DNA of 64,000 nucleotides from Fonsecaea monophora (Eukaryota > Ascomycota > Eurotiomycetes > Chaetothyriales > Herpotrichiellaceae): contig NW_019173958.1 in NCBI RefSeq assembly GCF_001642475.1, positions 124,001-188,000 on the forward strand, written 5' to 3'. How positions within the stretch are numbered: position 1 is the stretch's first letter; each line of letters starts with the position of its first letter. Of this stretch, positions 10,427 to 19,569 are shown piece after piece. Below the pieces are notes generated by a model, which worked only from the letters and a program-made list of their open reading frames with translations, ran no database searches and was not told the DNA's origin. Both the position numbers and the translations under genes were made by a program.

Positions 10427-13400
10427 ATGCGGTCATTCTTTGTTTCTGACCATGTCGCCCTCAAACAAGATGTTTCCCGTTATGGTCTCGTCCGCGCCAC
10501 TTACAATGATCCTGCCGCGTCCTACGCAGCAAGCGACGTGATTGTAACTCATGACTCTGTCCCGCCTAATGTCCTCGACGAGTTTCTCACCAATTCCGTC
10601 CCCCCGATAGGATATGTCTACGTCGAATTTGCTCACGCTCCTGTGGCAGTTTGTTCCCTTGTCGGTGTGGATGACATTGTCCTCGTCAGTCGAGCCTTCA
10701 AGTTGGGTGACAGTGTCAAGCAAGATGGAAGCCCCCTGACGGGTACGGTTGTCAATATTTCAGAAAATTACATCCTTCAACCTGTCTTCCCGAGTGACTA
10801 CTCGCCGTGGCGGAACTGCACGCAAGAGTGTCCGTCAACCTTACCCGAGCACTTCACTCACCCCAATCCACACGTCCTCCTTTACGATGTACCTGCAAGA
10901 GAAGTCAGAAGAGCACAGGATGTCATGCCAGAGGATTGGATAATACATCGCAAATGGCCTGGAGAGGTGGAATACGCCGAGTACGACACTGTGGTAATGC
11001 TGGCCGACTTCTCCATTGCAGTCATCTCTAATTCTGTCGGCCTGCGTATACCTATTGCCCCCAGTAAGATGCCTCTCATTACAGTTCCTGAGCTCTGGCT
11101 GCCTGGTATGGTAGCACCGACTCACGGCTGGCCAAACACTATTCCTGTATCACACCCACGACGGGGTGACTATGTCATTGTGGATCGTCCTCATCTGCGG
11201 AACGCAATATGGTTACGTGGCTCCTACGATCCGAAGGTCCCTTCTGAAGGCATCGTCCTTGATTGTCGAGCTCATGAGGTTACAGTCGATTGGCTTTCCG
11301 GCAGAACTCGGCGAGGAGACACATTCAACGCTGCATCGGTGCCCGAGGAGACGATATCTATCTACAAGGACATTCAGACTTTCCGTGGGTTTCCAAAGAT
11401 GCACCTGAAGAAGGATGTCATTATCTATGACGCTGGCAGAATGCCTGTCGAGTCCTTTCGTCAAAACGAACACGGCATCGAAACGGGATCTGCCCATGCT
11501 CAGGCACTCCCTCCCGAATCCCACTATCTCCGAGAACTTTACTCAGGGCAGCAGCTGGAAGTTGGCATGCGGGTCAGGTTCCGCGATCTTTCGGCAGCTG
11601 CGGTAAAATATCATGGGATCAAGGGGTCCACACATGGCATGCTTCACCGGGTGACCAAACATGCATCTGGTGATTGGGATCTGGATGAGTATAAGATTGT
11701 TTTCATGCAACAGTCTGCTACTGTCATGTGGCAAGATGGAAGCGTCGTTACGGTTAATTCAACGTCTCTGACAAACTTTGCCCTCTTCGAAGCCGACATC
11801 CTCCCTACGGACATTGTGTTCAGACGAGAAGGGATGCGGCAAAGACCACTTGACCAGAAGGGGGAAGCACGCGATGCACTTAAAGACTTCGACGAGATGG
11901 CATTCTTTGAGCGGCCCCACGATTTGCTCCCTGCCGCTGTGGGCGTGGTCCAGTCAGTTGATCCCATCGAGAAGGTCGCTCGCGTGCGGTGGTTCCAAGA
12001 ACCTAAGATTGAACTTCTCGCACAAAGCCTGGTTCTAGCACCGAGCTCTCGATTCGGTGCTATAGGAGATGAGATTGAAGATGTGTCTCTCTTCGAAATC
12101 ATGGCATTCCCTTTGTCGTTCAGTCAACGAGGTGATATTTGTCTCATTCCAGCTCCGGGTCCGCTCAAACTCGCACATGACGTGCTTTCCGAATCCTCCC
12201 TGCCAGATCACGCCAGGATAGGCTCGACGTCTTCGCACATTCCAGGTTCCGGCACCAATAAACGCATTCGGCTGGAGCATTCTCAGGCATCTCCTTTGGC
12301 AACGAGAACCAGCACAGAACAACATCGGGGTCCAGCGGAGCCCTCGCTTCCTGTCTGGATTGGCCAGGTTGTTGCGCTGGGACTCGATGGCCTCGTTAGG
12401 GTTCGTTTAGGAACATCGGAGCCTTGTCGAGACGTGTTCGTCGATGCCGACTCGGTTTTTACAGTTTTCGGCAGCCGGCCGGAAATGCCAGGCGATTTCT
12501 CGACAGATGACGGTCCTGTGGACCTAGACTCTTTGAGTGGTTGGAGTGGATTTGACTCCATCTTTAAGCCAGACTTTCCGCGGCCCATATTGGAAACCGT
12601 GGAGTACGAAGGCGGGGAACGTCTCGACAATGACAGCGGCGATGAAAATTGGGTGTCTGACGAGGACGTGGCATTCGAGGACGCTGAAGAAGTCTTACAC
12701 GGCAAAGACAGAGATGAGGAAAGGGTGGACAGTGGCGAGCAACAAGGCGATACAACGAAGCCACGACCGGTATTGTTTCAACTAGAGGAAGTGCCAGGAT
12801 CTGAACAGCCTGCTCAGTTTCTTGTGCTTGATCGGCTGCCTCCGTCTGATCAGTTCGGACTTCACACTGTACCGCCAAAGCTAAGCCTCAAACGTCTCCT
12901 CATAGAACACCAGATATTGGCCACGTCACTCCCGGAAGGTGAGATCTATGTACGCACATATGAGAGTCGAATGGATCTCCTGCGCTGCCTCATCATCGGT
13001 CCGAGAGATACGCCCTATGAAAATGCGCCGTTCTTGATCGACTTACAATTACCTGCCAAGTTTCCGGAAGAACCGCCTGTGGCCCATTTCCACAGTTGGA
13101 CCGGTGGACTTGGTCGCATCAATCCGAACCTTTACGAAGAAGGCAAGGTTTGTTTGAGCCTGTTGGGGACCTGGTCCGGGGAAAACGAGAGCGAGAAATG
13201 GAGCAACAAGGCAACATTGCTTCAGGTGCTTGTCTCCTTGCAAGGGTTGGTGCTGGTGAAGAGACCCTTTTACAACGAGGCAGGATTTGAAGGATATGAG
13301 CATGACAAGGCATATGCAAGGGAATCGGACTCGTACAGTGAAAAGGTCTTCGCCATGTCTAGGCGATTTGTGAAAAGCGCTTTGCTCCGCCCTCCAGGTG

Positions 13401-13732
13401 GGCTGGAAGATATACTCGCTTGGTTATATCTGCCGCATGATATGTCGGATCCGAGCAAATGCCTGCTTGGGAACGTCATTGAGCGCGGAAACCTACTGTT
13501 ACAGAGATCTGAAGAGGCTCGAACGAATCAAGATGACTCGTTGGTCGACTCGGCAGGATCAAAGGCCGACGACACCAGCGTGTTTTTGAAACCACTGAGT
13601 CGTGGCGCGGCTTCTATGCTGAGAAGATTGATTGGTGACTTGCAGGCACATCTTGACCGGGTTTCTGCGGAGAAGACGACGAGACAATGTGATGATGACA
13701 ATGACAATGATGACGAAATGATTGATTCGTGA
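10427..13732 (+). CDS. UBE2O-type giant E2/E3 hybrid ubiquitin-conjugating enzyme
   Basis: Single exon, 1101 residues from the first ATG in frame (MRSFFVSDHVALKQD). Residues 1-700 contain repeated beta-rich segments (for example GDYVIVDRP, GMRVRFRDLS, VVALGLDGLVRVRLG) like the conserved N-terminal CR domains of UBE2O that bind substrates. Residues about 700-800 are acidic (DNDSGDENWVSDEDVAFED). The UBC domain spans about 820-1000: KRLLIEHQ, then YVRTYESRMDLLRCLIIGP, FPEEPPVAHFHSW, and the active-site segment INPNLYEEGKVCLSLLGTW, with catalytic Cys at residue 909. UBE2O combines E2 and E3 activity and ubiquitinates basic, unassembled proteins such as orphan ribosomal subunits; that role is inferred from the family. 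An acidic tail ends the protein. Confidence 0.92.
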   Translation: MRSFFVSDHVALKQDVSRYGLVRATYNDPAASYAASDVIVTHDSVPPNVLDEFLTNSVPPIGYVYVEFAHAPVAVCSLVGVDDIVLVSRAFKLGDSVKQDGSPLTGTVVNISENYILQPVFPSDYSPWRNCTQECPSTLPEHFTHPNPHVLLYDVPAREVRRAQDVMPEDWIIHRKWPGEVEYAEYDTVVMLADFSIAVISNSVGLRIPIAPSKMPLITVPELWLPGMVAPTHGWPNTIPVSHPRRGDYVIVDRPHLRNAIWLRGSYDPKVPSEGIVLDCRAHEVTVDWLSGRTRRGDTFNAASVPEETISIYKDIQTFRGFPKMHLKKDVIIYDAGRMPVESFRQNEHGIETGSAHAQALPPESHYLRELYSGQQLEVGMRVRFRDLSAAAVKYHGIKGSTHGMLHRVTKHASGDWDLDEYKIVFMQQSATVMWQDGSVVTVNSTSLTNFALFEADILPTDIVFRREGMRQRPLDQKGEARDALKDFDEMAFFERPHDLLPAAVGVVQSVDPIEKVARVRWFQEPKIELLAQSLVLAPSSRFGAIGDEIEDVSLFEIMAFPLSFSQRGDICLIPAPGPLKLAHDVLSESSLPDHARIGSTSSHIPGSGTNKRIRLEHSQASPLATRTSTEQHRGPAEPSLPVWIGQVVALGLDGLVRVRLGTSEPCRDVFVDADSVFTVFGSRPEMPGDFSTDDGPVDLDSLSGWSGFDSIFKPDFPRPILETVEYEGGERLDNDSGDENWVSDEDVAFEDAEEVLHGKDRDEERVDSGEQQGDTTKPRPVLFQLEEVPGSEQPAQFLVLDRLPPSDQFGLHTVPPKLSLKRLLIEHQILATSLPEGEIYVRTYESRMDLLRCLIIGPRDTPYENAPFLIDLQLPAKFPEEPPVAHFHSWTGGLGRINPNLYEEGKVCLSLLGTWSGENESEKWSNKATLLQVLVSLQGLVLVKRPFYNEAGFEGYEHDKAYARESDSYSEKVFAMSRRFVKSALLRPPGGLEDILAWLYLPHDMSDPSKCLLGNVIERGNLLLQRSEEARTNQDDSLVDSAGSKADDTSVFLKPLSRGAASMLRRLIGDLQAHLDRVSAEKTTRQCDDDNDNDDEMIDS

Positions 13733-14520
13733 TACCCGCGAGACAATTGACAAGGCGTGCAGGACAACCAGGTCTCAAAGAATAGATATGCGGTTCTGGG
13801 TCGGGTTTAGATCAGGTTTGTCTGCATATGGCAGATCTGCGGGTGGGATGGACAGGTTTGTGCCAAAGGACGGAACCTCTCGTTAGTTTTCGGTTGGGTG
13901 ATTTCTGATAGAACCAGAATGGGCTTATCGGCGGTATTGATATGTCTGGCTTACCAGCATCTGGGTTTCGCCGATGAGAGGACCATACGTAGGTAGGATG
14001 ATTCTGCCTACCATGCTCAAGTACTAGTTGTGTCTTTCTAAGAATCCAGAAAGCCCTCTCGCAAATTCAATTGCTGTTGTTACAAATATGGACGAGGCTG
14101 AGACAAGCATGTGCTCTACCAAAATGTGTGCGGGTCGAAGTAATTATTTTTAACTCGGGGAAATTTAGCCGAAGCGGAGCCGGAAGAACCGCCGAGCCGC
14201 GTCCTTTAACTGGATAACTTCTTTGTTCCTGGTTTACCTTCCCTTGTTCCTTTATGTCATCAGCAACTCACTCCTCACTTTCCCATGTCCCATCCTTGTT
14301 GTCTTCCAACGATGGACTGACCCCGAATCTTCCAGTGACTCTCTGTTCGTGAGATGTCACCTACCCCACAGTCGTCGCTCGCTCGCTATCTCTGACAATT
14401 CTCATGCCGATCTATGCGCCTCTTCTAGCCTTGTTTCATCCCCCCGGCCTGAGTTTCCGCTCCCCAAGTTTTTGGCTATCTCTACTCTCCATCAGGACCG
14501 TGACTTGGTAGAATAGCACC
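13733..14520. other. Intergenic region / EAF gene promoter and leader
   Basis: No gene supported. One TTTAGCC (reverse of GGCTAAA) occurs at 14164-14170, expected by chance. From about 14220 the sequence is strongly C/T-rich up to the CACCATGG start context at 14521, typical of a fungal 5' leader. Confidence 0.5.
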
Positions 14521-16125
14521 ATGGCATCGCCTGCCATCCATCCGAGCAAGCCTTCAGGCTTGGTGGATCCCCGGCAGTCGGGAGACTATCCCATCATTCT
14601 TGGAGACAGTCTCAAGACCGATGCAAAAGCACAGGATATGTTTCTGAACATTCGATACAACTGGCAACCCAAATCCGGTTTTGAGACTCGAGAAAGTCGC
14701 CTGAGAAAGGCTGGTGAGCGATACCACCTCGATGTATCTGACGGTGATTCCGCCGAGTACCAGTATGTTGGCAAATCGCCTGCGGAACAATCCGGAGCGC
14801 CTGAAGATCAGTCGAGGTCCCTAGCTCTCGTTTTCGACCGGGCAAAGTCGGCCTTCGTCCTAGAAGCCATCTCGGCGTCCCTGGACATGAACCTGAAGGT
14901 GGCACCGGGCATGTCGTCTACAGACGTTCGGGCACTGCCACAACTATCTGGCCAGCCTCAGACGTCGACAAAACAGTCAGCAGCAAAAGCCCCTCCAGCG
15001 TCGCCTTCGGATGACGAGACCCCAGATCCTTCCAACCCTTACGACTTCCGAAATTTCCTGGCCGAAGCACGCGAAACTTTCGAAAAGTCATCAAACGTAC
15101 CGGGCAACCGTACGCCTATTCCAGGCAGCCGAACTCCACTGAGTGGGACATCCACGCCTGCTCTTCCAGGAAACAGATTCTTACCTACTACACCGCAGTC
15201 TCGACCAACCTCCGTGCCGGCTGCCTCCAAAGTATCTCAACAGCGAAAGAAAAAGCCCGAAGACGTATCCCGAGGGGCTGGTCGTGCCCCAGCTGCCAAG
15301 GCGTCCACTAAGCGAGACGTTCCTAAGTCTACCCAACCACTCAGTAAAGCCCGCGTTTCTGACTCTGATGAAGACAATGAAGCTGCTTCTAAGCCAACGA
15401 ACGCAGCCGCGACCAGACCAAATCAGCCAAAGACCGGAAAAGGGCACGCTCGGAATGTCTCAGGCAATATCGGCAGCTCACCCCATATCATCATCAACGA
15501 TGACGATGGCGACTTGGAAATCGACATGGGTAGCCCCCCTCCGGACAACGGCCGCTTTCGACGCGGGAGAGTGGACCCAGAGATGTTTCGCAGTCATACC
15601 GCGACACCAATTGGTGGCCTCAGTTCGAATGTTGGCCGGTCCTCTTCAAGGCCGGATCCCAAACGGCCTGTGGAGGAGCCTGCTAGGGGTCGCCCTGGCA
15701 GAGATAGAGATAGAGATAGGGACGTGACGATGAAAGATGTCGAAGCTGCCTCTTCTGCGGACGAAGATGAAGATGTCGAAGAATTCGAGCTAGGCAGCCC
15801 AAGGGAGAAAAGCGTTGCTGTGCCAAATAGAGGTGACGTTTCGATGGCACAAGATGGTGATTCGCATGACTCGGATGAGGACGATGGCGGTGGAAGTCGA
15901 GGTCATCGACCACACCAACAGCAACCGCAGATTGACCAAGCCCCGCCAACACCCCCTGAACCAATCGTTTCCCACGATGACGATGATGAAGATCTCCTCG
16001 AAGCTGCACTGGAGGCTGCTTTGGAAGAAGAGGACGAGAACGAAGATAGGGGTATTGGCTTGGGCATCGGGATGGCGAATGGAACTATACAAGATGATGA
16101 GAGTGAGGTCAGTGAAGAAGAATGA
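14521..16125 (+). CDS. EAF-family RNA polymerase II elongation factor
   Basis: Single-exon 534-residue protein with a strong start context (CACCATGG). The first about 125 residues match the EAF (ELL-associated factor) N-terminal domain: YPIILGDSL, MFLNIRYNWQPKSG, YQYVGKS, ALVFDRAKSAFVLE, with the N-terminal beta-sheet pattern that pairs with ELL. The rest is low complexity: a Pro/Thr-rich linker, basic clusters, an RDRDRDRD stretch near residue 400, and a strongly acidic C-terminus (runs of D and E), as in EAF transactivation tails. EAF with ELL stimulates Pol II elongation and is nuclear. Family assignment is firm for the N-terminus; the tail is disordered and would be poorly conserved. Confidence 0.88.
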   Translation: MASPAIHPSKPSGLVDPRQSGDYPIILGDSLKTDAKAQDMFLNIRYNWQPKSGFETRESRLRKAGERYHLDVSDGDSAEYQYVGKSPAEQSGAPEDQSRSLALVFDRAKSAFVLEAISASLDMNLKVAPGMSSTDVRALPQLSGQPQTSTKQSAAKAPPASPSDDETPDPSNPYDFRNFLAEARETFEKSSNVPGNRTPIPGSRTPLSGTSTPALPGNRFLPTTPQSRPTSVPAASKVSQQRKKKPEDVSRGAGRAPAAKASTKRDVPKSTQPLSKARVSDSDEDNEAASKPTNAAATRPNQPKTGKGHARNVSGNIGSSPHIIINDDDGDLEIDMGSPPPDNGRFRRGRVDPEMFRSHTATPIGGLSSNVGRSSSRPDPKRPVEEPARGRPGRDRDRDRDVTMKDVEAASSADEDEDVEEFELGSPREKSVAVPNRGDVSMAQDGDSHDSDEDDGGGSRGHRPHQQQPQIDQAPPTPPEPIVSHDDDDEDLLEAALEAALEEEDENEDRGIGLGIGMANGTIQDDESEVSEEE

Positions 16126-16598
16126 CCGAGAACAAATGGTATAGAAGCTGTGGGAAGTATAAAGGAATGTCTTGAGGATCTTTTGAGAGGTTCTGCCATG
16201 TCAAATGCCGTCATTTGGAGGGTATCTACGGGGTTTTGTATTTCACCAACACACTGCTACTCAGAATTTAGATGATTACACCAGGAGAACAAAAGCCACA
16301 AAATACATCTTTACCCACAAGGAGCGTCTTCGTAGTATCTTCACATGTCATGCAGCCTTGTCACAATGACCTGCACCGACAAGGCTGTGAAGCTCTTGGC
16401 ACACGTCACAGCTTGTCAGCTTACAAGTTCAAGTATTTACGCGAGTACTCGGTACTCTTGACCTCATCAGCCTCATATAACAGAGCGTCTCAATCTTCCC
16501 CTGTAGCATGACAATGCTTTCTCATCGGTCAATATCACGCCCAAAACGGTACTAAACCAACCACGAAATACCTCTTGAGAGACAGCAGACCAGAGAGG
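16126..16598. other. Intergenic region / DUF726 gene promoter
   Basis: No gene. It contains an exact GTACTCGGTAC at 16445-16455, about 145 bp upstream of the DUF726 start. The open frame of that gene extends upstream to 16575 without an ATG, so 16599 is used as the start. Confidence 0.5.
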
Positions 16599-18686
16599 AT
16601 GCCTTCACTCTCGTCTCTCAAAAACAGGGTCAATGCCGCCATCCCCCAGCAGCGGCCGGGGGGCTTCAGCCGTCCCCACAGTGGCGGCGATCACCAACGG
16701 AAAGCAGAGGACGACCAGTCTCTAGGGACCCTTCTCACCCGCGAAGAGCGGGCAGATTTGACATTGCTCATCTCTCAGACCATCGAGGAGATGAGGAGAA
16801 GTCTTGTGCGAACATTTGATGAGCGGCCGAAACCTAAACCGAAAGCGGATCCTACGGGGGCGGGAGAAGCTGAACCAGACAAGGCCGCCGCTGAGGTCTC
16901 GAAGTTGAGCTTGTCGGCGCAGCAGAGTGAGGAGGTTGACGAACAATCTAGAGAGGCTTCGTTGGAGAGTCCAGAAAACCGCGTTGATGAGGACGAGCCT
17001 CGAGGCGTCGGAGCAGAGCCGCAAGATACCCTGCTGACGACGCCCACTCCTGAATCCAAAGCGTTGAAGAGTGCGGCACTGGCCTTTTTCGACAACTGGG
17101 CTGAAAGCGTTATCCTCCGCGTCGGCGAGGTGGTCAATTCTCGCGACGAAGCCGTGCAGAACAAGAATCTTGAACAAGCGCGCAGACTTGCCACCGAGGC
17201 CGCTCAGCAACAGTACCAGCCATCCAATCTTGAGCTGGAAGCCAACAGCAAGCTGCTCAAAGTGTTTCCGCCAGTACAGACCCCGCTGGCAAATCTGAGC
17301 CAAGGCGAACGCTCGACAATCATCAAGGCAATCCTCCTCCTCCTGCTAAGTCTCGAAGCCTACCGTGCCCATTCTCGCGTCCTCCTTGTACGTCTCGCCA
17401 TGTCCCTTGGCGTCAACGTTGGAGAAGTGTCCAAGATGGAGAAAGATACAGCGTATGGCCTTCTGACCGCTGCGGCGAAGATGGATGCCAGCGAATCCAC
17501 TCAGAAGGCTCAACAGGCATCGTCTACGGCGAGGAAGTGGAAGATCGGGGTCGCCGGCGTGGCTGGGGCCGCACTGATTGGAATCACTGGCGGCCTCGCT
17601 GCGCCTCTCCTGGCGGCTGGGGTGGGCACACTCATGGGCGGGTTGGGGCTTGGGGCCACCGCCGCAGCAGGGTATCTGGGCGCCCTGGCCGGGAGCTCGG
17701 TGCTTGTGGGTGGCCTGTTCGGCGCCTACGGGGCGAGAATGACCAGCCAGGCAATGGACAAGTACTCAAAGGAGATCGACGACTTTGCCTTCCTCCCCAT
17801 CAATGGCCGAGAGGATGACGCGGAAGAAGTCCAAAAACAGCGGCGTCGGCTGCGGATCACGGTCGGCATCTCCGGCTGGCTGACCGAGGAAGAACAGGTC
17901 ACCTTGCCCTGGCGCGTGCTGGGCGAGGGCGGCGAACCGTTCGCGCTGCGGTGGGAGTTGCAAGCCCTGCTGAATCTGGGGTCCGCGCTGAAAGACTTTG
18001 TGGTCAGCCAGGCATGGTCGCAGATTCGGCGAGAGCTCATCAAGCGGACCATCTTTGCGGCCGTATGGTCGGCGGTTATGGCGCCGCTGGCAATCCGCAA
18101 GGCCATCAGGCTGGTGGACTCGCCGTTTGGCATCGCCAAGATGCGTGCCGTCAAGGCCGGCGAGGTGCTGGCCGACGCGCTCATCAACCGCGTACAAGGA
18201 GAACGGCCTGTCTCGCTGATCGGACAGTCCCTGGGCGCGCGGGTCGTCTACTCGTGCCTGCTGACGCTGGCCAAGCGCGGGGCCTTTGGTCTGGTCGACC
18301 ACGTCGTGCTCATGGGCGCGCCCGTCCCCGCCGACGCCGCGCAGTGGCGCGCCATGCGCTCCGTCGTCGCCGGCCGCCTCGTCAACGTCTACTCCCGCCA
18401 GGACTACATCCTCGCCTTCCTGTACCGCACCAGCAGCGCGCAGATATCGGTGGCGGGCCTGCAGGACATTGAGGGCGTCGTCGGCGTCGAGAACTTTGAC
18501 CTCTCGGCCCGCGTCGACGGCCACCTCAAGTACCTGCACATGACGGGCCCGATTTTGAGGGAGATTGGCTGGGTCGATCTGGACGAGGACGTGCTCCGTC
18601 GCGAGGAGATGTTGGTCGACCAGATCGACCGGGACGAGAGGGCCGTCGAAGACCAGGGCGACGATCCGGAAAAGCTTGGTGTGTGA
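16599..18686 (+). CDS. DUF726 / TMCO4-like membrane protein with lipase-type alpha/beta-hydrolase motif
   Basis: 695 residues from ATG 16599. Residues 1-150 are polar and partly acidic. A helical cytosolic region follows (FFDNWAESVILRVGEVV). A glycine-rich hydrophobic block at about 315-390 (AGVAGAALIGITGGLAAPLL, then another Gly/Ala helix) probably crosses or inserts in a membrane. The C-terminal half is the DUF726 hydrolase-like domain: ITVGISGWL, SLIGQSLGARVVY with a GxSxG nucleophile elbow (Ser544), DHVVLMGAPVP, GRLVNVYSRQDYILAFLYR, and a terminal HLKYLHMTGPIL histidine region. Relatives are human TMCO4 and yeast Mil1, which binds a clathrin adaptor. Lipase activity is inferred from the motif. 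The 3' half is clearly more GC-rich than flanking genes. Confidence 0.88.
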   Translation: MPSLSSLKNRVNAAIPQQRPGGFSRPHSGGDHQRKAEDDQSLGTLLTREERADLTLLISQTIEEMRRSLVRTFDERPKPKPKADPTGAGEAEPDKAAAEVSKLSLSAQQSEEVDEQSREASLESPENRVDEDEPRGVGAEPQDTLLTTPTPESKALKSAALAFFDNWAESVILRVGEVVNSRDEAVQNKNLEQARRLATEAAQQQYQPSNLELEANSKLLKVFPPVQTPLANLSQGERSTIIKAILLLLLSLEAYRAHSRVLLVRLAMSLGVNVGEVSKMEKDTAYGLLTAAAKMDASESTQKAQQASSTARKWKIGVAGVAGAALIGITGGLAAPLLAAGVGTLMGGLGLGATAAAGYLGALAGSSVLVGGLFGAYGARMTSQAMDKYSKEIDDFAFLPINGREDDAEEVQKQRRRLRITVGISGWLTEEEQVTLPWRVLGEGGEPFALRWELQALLNLGSALKDFVVSQAWSQIRRELIKRTIFAAVWSAVMAPLAIRKAIRLVDSPFGIAKMRAVKAGEVLADALINRVQGERPVSLIGQSLGARVVYSCLLTLAKRGAFGLVDHVVLMGAPVPADAAQWRAMRSVVAGRLVNVYSRQDYILAFLYRTSSAQISVAGLQDIEGVVGVENFDLSARVDGHLKYLHMTGPILREIGWVDLDEDVLRREEMLVDQIDRDERAVEDQGDDPEKLGV

Positions 18687-19133
18687 GCTTTGCATACGTT
18701 TACCGTTGTTGTCGTCGTCCCTATCATTGTAATCTCTCTCGTCCTCATCTTCTTACTAGTCGCTCTGGAGGGTTTGGAGACCTCAGTATATGGATAACCC
18801 ACCGTTTCCCATCACCGACGGACGCGTGAGCAGATGTGGGTTCCCTTTAACCACCCATTCCTTTTTTTTTTTTTTCTTACACGGTCTCGTCCTCCACCCC
18901 ATGTACATATGTATACACACAACCTCGACGTGAGACAGGATAGCTGGATGGATGGATGGATGGGCCGGCAAGTATGTACGTAGGTAGACGGATAGATACA
19001 GTAGATACATATTCGTCATGTTGTACCAGTCAGTAGTAGATACCACCGCCCCTTCCAACAGCACTACCTACCACTACTACTACTACTATTATCTATAGCA
19101 CTACAATGAATTGGCACGTGGTAACCCAAATAC

Positions 19134-19155
19134 ATATATATATATATATATATAT
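19134..19155. repeat. (AT)11 microsatellite
   Basis: Uninterrupted alternating A and T over 22 bases, between the convergent 3' ends of the DUF726 and RAV1 genes. Confidence 0.9.
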
Positions 19156-19412
19156 CAGACCTCCATCCATCCATACCACCACGGATAAACCTACGAGTAT
19201 TGTACTCGATCAGTATATATAGTAAGTATCCTGTCAAGTGTAAGAATGGAAAATCTCCTGACTGTTAAGTTATCCTTCCTCGTCTCGTCGTGGCGAGCCT
19301 GCTCGAGGGAGCACCGAATTACTGATGCAATATCTAACAAACAATATGACAATGCTACGCCTCTCGTATCTCCAGTCTTCCCATCGAAACAGCCCAAAGG
19401 AACGAACAGGCA

Positions 19413-19443
19413 GTGGACGTGGACGTGGACGTGGGACGTGGAC
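19413..19443. repeat. GTGGAC hexanucleotide microsatellite
   Basis: About five imperfect copies of GTGGAC, with one extra G interrupting the phase. It lies about 130 bp beyond the RAV1 stop codon, on the 3' side of that minus-strand gene. Confidence 0.8.
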
Positions 19444-19569
19444 GGGGTGGTTGGACCAACTAGAACAAGACGATAGGAATTTCGTGGCTCAAAGTCTGTC
19501 TAAAACAAATACTAAAACAATCGGTTGTGATTCCCATCGCTCAGAATCAGAATCACGATCACATGAGAA

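Larger units (their letters stand above)
18687..19569. other. Repeat-dense intergenic region between convergent genes
   Basis: This stretch separates the 3' ends of the DUF726 gene (plus) and RAV1 (minus). It carries a poly-T tract near 18863-18877, a GGAT/GATG tetranucleotide array at about 18945-18963, a TAC/TACTAC-rich patch near 19030-19090, an AT dinucleotide array at 19134-19155 and a GTGGAC hexanucleotide array near 19413-19443. No gene is supported. It likely holds the two 3' UTRs and terminators. Confidence 0.6.

Noticed and set aside
17766..18695. 309-codon minus-strand open frame opposite the DUF726 gene
   Set aside because: It is the antisense shadow of a GC-rich coding region; the plus strand carries the clear DUF726 protein.
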